45,185 bases of DNA from Bacteroidales bacterium (GTDB taxonomy: Bacteria; Bacteroidota; Bacteroidia; Bacteroidales; VadinHA17): contig JAAYQC010000137.1 in NCBI GenBank assembly GCA_012519515.1, positions 1 to 45,185 of the forward strand. Direction: 5' to 3'. The notes under the pieces are model-generated. The model was not told the origin of the DNA. It ran no database searches and saw only the letters and a program-made list of their open reading frames with translations. A program made the translations under genes and the position numbers. Below, piece after piece: positions 37,937 to 45,185 of the stretch. Within the stretch, counting starts at the first letter, position 1, and the number at the start of each line of letters is the position of its first letter.

Positions 37937-39301
37937 TCAGGTCCTGTAAATGGGCAAGCCCATGCAGCAGTTCTTGAATTTCTTGCCCGATCCGCATGGG
38001 CAGGGGTCATTACGGCCCGGAACGATGGGCTTGACAACCTGGTTTTCCTTATTTCTTATCCAGGTCATAACATTGGCGGGAGCTCTCTTGTTTTCAAGCT
38101 CTTCTGCCATAAATTTCATATAGGGTTCCGCGTGCCGGAAGAACAGTTTGTAGCCTTCACACAGATAATTCAGTCCGGGTTCGCCTTCGGGCGTGGACAG
38201 AAACCTGTGCTTGGGGCATTCACCGTGACAGAAGTACCTTAGATCGCATTTAAGGCAATAGCGGGGAAGCTTATTTCGCTTGTCCACCCCAAAATCAAAC
38301 TGACTCTGCGATTTCACGAGCTCAATCAACGGGGTATCCAGTATGTTACCCAGGAAATATTCGGGATAAACAAAATGGTCGCATGAATAAACATCGCCGT
38401 TATGTTCCATTACCAGAGCATCGCCGCAGGTGTCGTTGAAGACACACAGTCCGGGATTTTCCCCGGCATAGTTGGCAAGGGCTGCATCGAATATCTGAAC
38501 ATAGTACCTGGCAACATCGTTCCGCACCCACTCATCAAAAATAGTAATCAGGAATTTTCCATACTGAGCAGGGGGTACTGAAAAAGGGGCCACCCTGGGA
38601 CGGTCTTGATGAATTGGGGCAATAAGTCTCAGGTTTCCAGGTGTATTATGTTCATTTTCAAATTCCACGACCGGCAGAAACTGTATGAAGCCACTTCCTG
38701 TCTTTTTAAGGAATCGGTATGTCTCAGCAGCGAAATGAACATTGTAACTATTGACAACGCTCAGGGTATTGAATTCCACATCATGCTTGTGAAGAAACTC
38801 TATTCCTTTCATTACCCTGGCAAAAGTGGGTCTGCCCGATCTGGTCCTCCGGAAATGGTTGTGGTTGTGTTCTTCGCCGTCAATTGAGATCCCAACAAGA
38901 AAATTATTATCTTTAAAGAACCGGCACCAGTCATCATCCAGTCTGGTCCCATTGGTCTGGAATGAATTCTCTATCTTCTTGCCGCCAGCATATTTCTTTT
39001 GCAGATCCACCGCCTTGCGGTAAAAGTCCAGCCCCATAAGAGTCGGTTCCCCTCCCTGCCAGGTGAATGTAACCACCGGCACCTGATGAGCATCGATGAA
39101 TTGTCTCGTGAAAATCTCAAGAAGCTCATCACTCATTTTCATCCCCGATCCGGGATTTTTTTCGTATAGTTTGCTCTTCTCCAGGTAATAACAGTAAGTG
39201 CAATTCAGATTACATGCAGAACCGGACGGCTTCAACATTACATGAAAGGCATCGGGCCTTTTCAGCTTAAGTGCATCAGTAAACAGAAGAGTCTGCTTCA
39301 T
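37937..39301 (-). CDS. Anaerobic sulfatase-maturating enzyme (anSME), radical SAM/SPASM, with C-terminal SEC-C motif
   Basis: 'CNLNCTYCYYLEKSKLY', 'TFTWQGGEPTLMGLDFYRKAV', SPASM Cys 'CLKCDLRYFCHGECPKHRF', C-terminal 'PGRNDPCPCGSGKKFKNCC'. Track start 39355; M19 at 39301 (MKQTLLFTDAL) looks more likely. Confidence 0.93.
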   Translation of the reverse strand: MKQTLLFTDALKLKRPDAFHVMLKPSGSACNLNCTYCYYLEKSKLYEKNPGSGMKMSDELLEIFTRQFIDAHQVPVVTFTWQGGEPTLMGLDFYRKAVDLQKKYAGGKKIENSFQTNGTRLDDDWCRFFKDNNFLVGISIDGEEHNHNHFRRTRSGRPTFARVMKGIEFLHKHDVEFNTLSVVNSYNVHFAAETYRFLKKTGSGFIQFLPVVEFENEHNTPGNLRLIAPIHQDRPRVAPFSVPPAQYGKFLITIFDEWVRNDVARYYVQIFDAALANYAGENPGLCVFNDTCGDALVMEHNGDVYSCDHFVYPEYFLGNILDTPLIELVKSQSQFDFGVDKRNKLPRYCLKCDLRYFCHGECPKHRFLSTPEGEPGLNYLCEGYKLFFRHAEPYMKFMAEELENKRAPANVMTWIRNKENQVVKPIVPGRNDPCPCGSGKKFKNCCMGLPIYRT

Positions 39302-39358
39302 GCAGTAAATGTAGAAAAAATTAATATATTTAAGCCTTAACCCTTTCATGTCCAAATT

Positions 39359-40636
39359 ATGAAGAGAAGAAAATTCATCGAAATGGCATCGTTCGGTTCA
39401 GCTGCCCTGGCAAGCTCGCTATACTTCCCGGAGTCGTCACAGGAAAGGAAGTTAAAACTGGGACTTATTGGTTCCGGCTGGTACGGAATGGTCGATGCTG
39501 TAGCCGCGATTAAAGCAGGAGGCGTTGAGATTGCAGCAGTCTGTGATGTCGACTCAGAGCATCTCTCCTCAAGCGCCCTGGAACTGGAAAAACTTCAGGG
39601 CTTCAAGCCACAGACATTCAAGTATTATCCTGAGCTTCTCGATGTGAAAGGTCTTGATGCCGTGATAATCGGCACAATACCTCACTGGCATGCCTTGCAG
39701 TTCATTGCAGCTTGTAAGAAGGGCCTGCACATTTACTGCGAGAAACCCCTTGCATACGATATTGCTGAAGGACTTGCAATGGTAAAGGCTGCACACGAGG
39801 CCGGAAATATAGTTCAGATTGGTTTCCAACGCCGCCAGGCATTATCATATCAGAAAGCCGCGGAGCTGATCAAGGAAGGAAAAATTGGAGACATTCATCA
39901 GGTAGTTGCCCAGATCCATTATAATCCTGGTCCACAGGACACAAAGATTCAGGAGCCGCCTGCCTCACTCGACTGGGAGGAGTGGTGCGGACCTGCCCCA
40001 AAACTCGATTACCGTCCAAATATCGGCCACAAGTCGTGGAGGCTTGAGAAGGAATACGGCAATGGGCATCTGGTTGACTGGGGAATACATTATATCGACA
40101 TAATTCGAAAAATGATGGGAGAGGGGATGCCCGACGATATATATGCCACGGGCGGAATTCTGGCTTTAAAAGGTCAGATCACCTCCCCTGATACCCTGAA
40201 CGTAAAATTCGGATTCAGAAAGGCTCCCGTATTCTGGCAGCACAGGCTCTGGGGCAACGGAGATGTGACAAGGGAATTCAACAACGGGATCTTTTTCTAT
40301 GGAGACAAGGGAACAATTTTCGTGGAAGACTCAAAAGTGATTGTTTTCCCGACCGGAAGGAACGCCGTAAGGGAGGATATTCCTGTTCCTGCACCACTCA
40401 TGCAGGAAAATCATGTTGAAAACTTCATAAAAGCCCTGAGGAACAAGGATAAAAGCATTATCAGCTGCACTCCCGAAGATGCTTTCAGGTCAACGGCAAC
40501 GGTTCAGCTTGCCATGATCTCACTATATACCCAAAGTGTTGTGAGATGGGATGATGAAAAGAAAGAGGTCATTGACAATCCTGAAGCATCCTCAATGCTT
40601 TCAAGGAAATACAGGAGCATTTACAAGCATCCATAG
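39359..40636 (+). CDS. Gfo/Idh/MocA-family oxidoreductase, Tat-like signal
   Basis: 425 aa; 'MKRRKFIEMASFGSAALASS'; 'LKLGLIGSGWYGMVDAVAAIKAGG', 'IYCEKPLAYDIAEG', 'GHLVDWGIHYIDII'. Confidence 0.9.
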   Translation: MKRRKFIEMASFGSAALASSLYFPESSQERKLKLGLIGSGWYGMVDAVAAIKAGGVEIAAVCDVDSEHLSSSALELEKLQGFKPQTFKYYPELLDVKGLDAVIIGTIPHWHALQFIAACKKGLHIYCEKPLAYDIAEGLAMVKAAHEAGNIVQIGFQRRQALSYQKAAELIKEGKIGDIHQVVAQIHYNPGPQDTKIQEPPASLDWEEWCGPAPKLDYRPNIGHKSWRLEKEYGNGHLVDWGIHYIDIIRKMMGEGMPDDIYATGGILALKGQITSPDTLNVKFGFRKAPVFWQHRLWGNGDVTREFNNGIFFYGDKGTIFVEDSKVIVFPTGRNAVREDIPVPAPLMQENHVENFIKALRNKDKSIISCTPEDAFRSTATVQLAMISLYTQSVVRWDDEKKEVIDNPEASSMLSRKYRSIYKHP

Positions 40637-40697
40637 CATACACACTTACCCCGTATAAGCGGGGCAGACATAATACTTTTAGAATCAAAATTATATT

Positions 40698-42704
40698 ATG
40701 ATGAAAAAACCCACCTATTTTCTGATTTCAGGTCTTTCGCTGATTTTTCTCCTTTATTCCTGTGGCGGAGCAAATAAAACCAAACAGCCTGAGCTTGATA
40801 CACGTACCCTTGAAATAATTAACAAGGGAGGACTTAAGTTCAAGGATCACAACAAGAATGGCAAGCTTGATCCTTACGAAGACTGGCGGCTTACAGCCGA
40901 AGAACGCGCAGCCGATCTGGCATCGATGATGACTCTCGAGGAAAAAGCCGGACTGATGCACATCAGCTCCGAACGCAGGTTAGGCCGAGGCGGACCTTTT
41001 GGCAATGTCGGACCCGAACCTGCCGCCGATGCCACTAAGATCGTACCCGAGGATCCTTTTCCGGCTTCGATCGATTATGTAAATAACCGGCATCTGCATT
41101 TTCTTATTATCCGCGACAACATTCCCGCGTCCGGGCTTGCATCGCGAAACAATAAATATCAGGAACTTGCCGAGCAGACCCGACTGGGCATACCGATAGT
41201 CTTCACCTCGAACCCGAGGAATCATGCAGGCAACATTGAATTCGGCATTACCGAGGCCAGCGGTCAGTTTTCGCTCTGGCCGGGTACACTCGGTCTTGCT
41301 GCTGCCGACGATTCATCCATGATAAGGCAGTTCGCTGAAATCGCCCGCAAGGAATGGAGAGCAAGCGGTATAAGAAAGATATACGGTTACCAGGTAGATG
41401 TAGCCACAGAGCCCAGATGGCGCCGGATCAGCGGCACCTTCGGAGAAAGCCCCGACCTTAGTGCCAGATACAGCTATGCGCTTGTGCGCGGATTTCAGGG
41501 CAAGACAATAAACAATGAATCAGTCGTTCATACAATCAAGCACTTCCCCGGCGACGGTCCTGTTTATCTCGGGCTCGATCCTCATTTCATTGAAGGTCAG
41601 TGGGCAGTATATCCCACTGAAGGCAGTCTTTTCAAATATCACCTTCCTCCCTTTCAGGCCGCATTCGACGCCGGTGTCAGCTCACTCATGAGTTATTACA
41701 ACCGTCCCTACAACGAGATGTCGGTTCCTCAGTACAAGGGTACGCTGTTTGAATCGGTGGCCGGAGCCTACAACAAGGGCATCATTGGTGATCTTGCAAG
41801 GGAATTGGGATTCCTGGGATATGTAAATACCGACAGCGGAATTCTCAGCAATACCGCCTGGGGAGTAGCAGACCTGTCGCTTGAAGAGCGTTATGCCAAA
41901 GCTGTAAAAGCAGGTTCGGCAATCTTCTCCGACTATAATGATCCAACAGGTCTGATCAATGCCGTAAATAACGGTTTGCTTACCGAGGAAGAACTGATTC
42001 CGGCAGTGGAGGCATTGCTGAAAGAGATCTTCGCTCTTGGATTGTTTGAAAATCCCTATGTCGATCCGGAAGAAGCACAGAGAGTTGCCAGAGATCCGGC
42101 ATCGCAGGTCCTGGCTGATGAAGCTCACAGAAAATCGGTGGTACTTCTCCGCAACTCAGGTATTCTTCCTCTTGCAGAAAACAAGAAGGTATACATTGAA
42201 ATTTTCAATGGTAACAGAAGCGAAGCAACAACTACAGCTTTCAGGGAACTGGTCGGAAAATCGGTTCAGGTTGTTGACAAACCCCAGGAAGCTGACGCAG
42301 CACTGATATGGGTTATGCCATCCGCCTTCCAGATATCTGCCGAAAAGGGCATGTCAATAAGCCTTAACAAGGATACCGGGATTGATGTTGCAAAAATCAG
42401 GTCGATCGAATCGAAAGTACCTACAATTCTTATTATCAACCTGGTAAATCCATGGGTTATAAATGAAATAGAGCCTCAGGCATCGGCAGTTCTGGCAACC
42501 TTCGGCATAAAGGGCGAAGCACTTCTGGATGTTGTATACGGTCGCTTCAATCCAGTCGGGAAACTGCCTCTCACAATACCAAAGGATCAGGAAGCAGTTG
42601 AGAAAAACGCATCTGATGTACCGGGCTATGCTGAAGATTTTGATTATGCCTACACCAATGCCGATGGCAACAAATACGTATTCGGCTTTGGAATAAACTA
42701 TTAA
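40698..42704 (+). CDS. GH3-family glycoside hydrolase, lipoprotein
   Basis: 668 aa; lipobox 'LLYSCGG'; 'KDHNKNGKLDPYEDWRLTAEERAADLASMMTLEEKAGLM', 'TIKHFPGDGP', 'GYVNTDSGI'. Confidence 0.88.
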   Translation: MMKKPTYFLISGLSLIFLLYSCGGANKTKQPELDTRTLEIINKGGLKFKDHNKNGKLDPYEDWRLTAEERAADLASMMTLEEKAGLMHISSERRLGRGGPFGNVGPEPAADATKIVPEDPFPASIDYVNNRHLHFLIIRDNIPASGLASRNNKYQELAEQTRLGIPIVFTSNPRNHAGNIEFGITEASGQFSLWPGTLGLAAADDSSMIRQFAEIARKEWRASGIRKIYGYQVDVATEPRWRRISGTFGESPDLSARYSYALVRGFQGKTINNESVVHTIKHFPGDGPVYLGLDPHFIEGQWAVYPTEGSLFKYHLPPFQAAFDAGVSSLMSYYNRPYNEMSVPQYKGTLFESVAGAYNKGIIGDLARELGFLGYVNTDSGILSNTAWGVADLSLEERYAKAVKAGSAIFSDYNDPTGLINAVNNGLLTEEELIPAVEALLKEIFALGLFENPYVDPEEAQRVARDPASQVLADEAHRKSVVLLRNSGILPLAENKKVYIEIFNGNRSEATTTAFRELVGKSVQVVDKPQEADAALIWVMPSAFQISAEKGMSISLNKDTGIDVAKIRSIESKVPTILIINLVNPWVINEIEPQASAVLATFGIKGEALLDVVYGRFNPVGKLPLTIPKDQEAVEKNASDVPGYAEDFDYAYTNADGNKYVFGFGINY

Positions 42705-42730
42705 GATAATAAAAAAAAACAGAGTATTTC

Positions 42731-42761
42731 AAGATGCGGCAGGAAAAACCTGCCGCATCTT
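42731..42761 (+). terminator. Strong intrinsic terminator-like hairpin after the GH3 gene
   Basis: Perfect 13-bp stem AAGATGCGGCAGG / CCTGCCGCATCTT, 5-nt loop (AAAAA), followed by TTTCATTTTTT. Confidence 0.85.
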
Positions 42762-42841
42762 TCATTTTTTATGAAGTTCCAGTGTCAGGGAGGATTTCAG
42801 ATGACGGGTCCTATTTACCTATACAACACACATACCCCACT

Positions 42842-42862
42842 AACGCTTACTCCTTTAGCGTT
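42842..42862. repeat. Small hairpin AACGCT-N9-AGCGTT
   Basis: Read directly; 6-bp perfect arms. Confidence 0.5.
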
Positions 42863-42867
42863 TTAAT

Positions 42868-42957
42868 CGGTACAAACTGATTTTTAACAATTCGGGAATC
42901 ACCTTTTTCAAGTACACAAGCCTAAGCCCCAGTCCCTTACAAACTCCACTTGTACCG
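42868..42957. repeat. Inverted repeat CGGTACAA ... TTGTACCG (74-bp spacer)
   Basis: 8-bp perfect arms at 42868-42875 and 42950-42957 in ORF-free DNA. Confidence 0.45.
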
Positions 42958-43120
42958 CCAATTTTCGCTTCTTCTGTGAAAGCCCTGCCACCCAGCACAA
43001 TTCGCTGAATCACAGCCCTTCACCTCCACCATGTCACAGAACACTTCCACCACAAAATTACCCCTTTCCCTCCACTTCCCCAAACTTCCCTTCTCCTTAT
43101 ATAAACTTAGTGAAAAGCAA

Positions 43121-44890
43121 TTACTCTTTATCACTTGGCATGAAATACGATATTGGCCAAGACTCAAAAAGGGAGCGTTCCTCATTTGTTAGTGATTCAA
43201 AAATTATTTTTGATTGACCTATATTATCTAATAAAAGACATGTTGCAAGTTGTATCAGTTTGCTTTCTACACCAGTCTTTGTAAGTAATTCTCCTAACTC
43301 CAATTTTTCCTCTTTGGTGTATTTCCTTTTCCTTTTTATTAGTTGAAACTTGTTAATAATAGCTTCTGGGGTACCATTTGTTTTTTCGAGTATCCAACTG
43401 GAAAGAGATTCTAGGGCTTGGAATAAAGTTTCATCCTTAACAGAGGTTTTGTCATAATAGCTAAGAGCATTGATGAAATCAGCATTTGCAATATCGTAGA
43501 TTGCGGAATTCCCTTCCGCAATTCTTTCATAAGATGGGATTAAATCCTTGTAATCAACATTATTTGACATGATGAATCCTTCCCTGAAAAAGATAGAAAA
43601 GTATGATGTTGGAGCAATTTCATTATTGTCATTTTTTGCTATTATTCTAAATTTATTAGCGACCTTGAAGAAGTCATAAATCCTAACGCCTTTTTTATCC
43701 TTCTCAACAACAATCATAAAAGTATATGAGGCTACAGAAATTGTCATAATAGGCATTATTTGTTCTGGTGCTTTAATTACCTTTTCATGTATTAGCCCAT
43801 CAATTAATAGTTTGATTTTACTCCAGTCTGAATTTTCGAAGTACTCAATATTGATATCATGGTTTACTCCTAAGAACTTGAAGACGCTAATAGTATCCTT
43901 TAATAGAGTTGTTTTTTTAATTATATCACAATTGTTCTTTTGGTTAGGAGCTGCTATACTTAATTGTTTCTCGCCAATAAATAAAGTTTGATTTTTAATT
44001 AAATCATTTAGAAAGCATAGGCTTTTGTATCTCTCAGAGAGCATGATGCTTTTCTCCTCGTACTGTACTTCAATCTTATTATAGCGAAAGTCTAAATCTA
44101 AAGTAAATTCATTTCCGAATTTTATTGTTATTTTCTTTTTGTCGCTTGATGTTACAGTATAATGCGTAAAATACTCATTGTCATTAACTCTAATAGCATT
44201 GTTAATAGTCTGAGAGACAAATGTAATCTTGTATGATTGATCGCCAATAGGCAAGTGTACGTGTGGGCTAACTTCGGAATATAAGTATACCCCATTATTC
44301 ATCCTTCTAGTTATAGCTTCTTCTTCCTTGGGATTATAACTAATCGTCCAATTAATAGTTTGATATTTTTTAATAGCGTCTTCCAGGGTAATAATTGGGG
44401 AATCAGCAAATGAAGTTTGTCTTTTACAATCGCGATGAAAGTCCCTAAATTCGAACTCTAGTTCAGTAGTATTTGTGCTTAATGGGGCTAAACTTACATT
44501 TATTGTCTTTTGTTTATTTGCCTTGTTAATATACCTCTTGGCATCAATAGGGGCTATTTTTGCATAATATGGGACTTCTTCTAGTTCTTCTCCAACAATA
44601 TATACTAAGAAAAATATAACCCCTCCATCACGCATGTAATTCTTGAGATTAGTAATATTTATTGGATATGTTGTTTTATTCGGAATTTTGTCAACTTGCT
44701 TTCCCTTTACTTGTACAGGAATACGTTGGTAATTAGAACCATCTATGTCTTGTTCTAAATAAAGATGCCCGTCCCATACTGGTTCCTTGTCACCAACGGA
44801 AATACGAGGAAAAACCATATTACTTTTATTGAACCTATTGATAATGGCTAAAACTGCCGTATTCTCTATTTTTCCACTCTTCAACTTCAT
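43121..44890 (-). CDS. DUF4365-like protein (putative PD-(D/E)XK nuclease-like N-terminal domain)
   Basis: 589 aa; N-terminal 'FPRISVGDKEPVWDGHLYLE...YQRIPVQVKGKQVDKI...YMRDGGVIFFLVYI' resembles DUF4365/PD-(D/E)XK; rest not recognised. AT-rich relative to the other genes. Confidence 0.65.
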   Translation of the reverse strand: MKLKSGKIENTAVLAIINRFNKSNMVFPRISVGDKEPVWDGHLYLEQDIDGSNYQRIPVQVKGKQVDKIPNKTTYPINITNLKNYMRDGGVIFFLVYIVGEELEEVPYYAKIAPIDAKRYINKANKQKTINVSLAPLSTNTTELEFEFRDFHRDCKRQTSFADSPIITLEDAIKKYQTINWTISYNPKEEEAITRRMNNGVYLYSEVSPHVHLPIGDQSYKITFVSQTINNAIRVNDNEYFTHYTVTSSDKKKITIKFGNEFTLDLDFRYNKIEVQYEEKSIMLSERYKSLCFLNDLIKNQTLFIGEKQLSIAAPNQKNNCDIIKKTTLLKDTISVFKFLGVNHDINIEYFENSDWSKIKLLIDGLIHEKVIKAPEQIMPIMTISVASYTFMIVVEKDKKGVRIYDFFKVANKFRIIAKNDNNEIAPTSYFSIFFREGFIMSNNVDYKDLIPSYERIAEGNSAIYDIANADFINALSYYDKTSVKDETLFQALESLSSWILEKTNGTPEAIINKFQLIKRKRKYTKEEKLELGELLTKTGVESKLIQLATCLLLDNIGQSKIIFESLTNEERSLFESWPISYFMPSDKE

Positions 44891-45027
44891 ATGACCATTC
44901 TGATAAATGGAGGTGCTAGTATTCTAAGTATGTATATTTTATGCGAATTAAGAGTTGAAATAGAATAAATTATTAACATATAAATACCTGAATGTCAATA
45001 AAATAAGTGATTTATATTTGATTAAAA

Positions 45028-45090
45028 CCTTGGGAATCAGTATATTAATGGATATATCTCACTTTATATCATTAATCATGATCCCCAAGG
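45028..45090. repeat. Long imperfect inverted repeat overlapping a start codon
   Basis: CCTTGGGAATCAGTATATTAATGGATATA (45028-45056) against TATATCATTAATCATGATCCCCAAGG (45065-45090), 8-nt loop. Confidence 0.7.
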
Positions 45091-45185
45091 CGAAAGAACT
45101 CAAGTTAATCTCTATCTATTTGTATATCTGTGATATATTTGATTCAAGATTTAAAGGCACATGCCAGCGTTTCAGTAATAATAGC
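45078..45185 (+). mobile_element. 5' end of a probable transposase ORF, truncated by the window edge
   Basis: Open frame MIPKAKELKLISIYLYICDIFDSRFKGTCQRFSNNS... to the window end; resembles the N-terminus of Bacteroidota DDE transposases by recollection only. Confidence 0.5.

Noticed and set aside
40640-40670. CCCCG-tataag-CGGGG hairpin as a regulatory element
   Set aside because: Five-bp stem only; may be a weak terminator after the Gfo/Idh gene but not distinguishable from chance.
41682-42128. 148-aa minus-strand ORF
   Set aside because: Antisense to the GH3 gene; no independent evidence.
42840-42960. Integron attC-like site downstream of the DUF4365-like gene
   Set aside because: Position and palindromes are suggestive, but I could not find a matching RYYYAAC/GTTRRRY pair (closest is GTTAGTG on the minus strand) and no integrase is visible.

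Overview
A protein-coding-dense window that looks like a Bacteroidota chromosome (SPII lipoproteins, LytS/LytTR pair, Ser-type sulfatases with an anSME, GH78/GH3 enzymes). Left to right: (1) rhamnose catabolism block: GH78 alpha-L-rhamnosidase (-), rhaM mutarotase, FGGY kinase and an outer-membrane DUF2490-like protein (+). (2) FtsX-type ABC permease + ATPase and a GT4-type glycosyltransferase (-). (3) A ~12 kb minus-strand operon (about 22967 to 10959), almost every gene overlapping or abutting the next. It encodes four PQQ/BamB-like beta-propellers, one NHL-type propeller, a NapH-like membrane Fe-S protein, an exported polyferredoxin, a NuoE-NuoF-ferredoxin fusion, a NuoG-like/GltD-N-like Fe-S protein, and an un-called 59-aa Cys-rich membrane peptide. 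No hydrogenase, cytochrome c or canonical PQQ dehydrogenase is encoded with it. (4) A LytS/LytTR two-component pair. (5) A translationally coupled minus-strand cluster (31465 to 25193): Fe-S protein, radical SAM enzyme, DUF116-like/polyprenyl synthase fusion, and two squalene-cyclase/prenyltransferase-fold proteins, one with a DXDD motif. This is the best candidate for an undescribed terpenoid/isoprenoid pathway. (6) Four Ser-type sulfatases (+), an anSME with a C-terminal SEC-C motif (-), a Gfo/Idh oxidoreductase and a GH3 enzyme. (7) An AT-rich right edge with a DUF4365-like protein, ORF-free structured DNA, a long imperfect inverted repeat, and the start of a probable transposase ORF that runs off the window. 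No tRNA, rRNA or CRISPR array was recognised. All family names come from motif recognition by eye; no database search was run.
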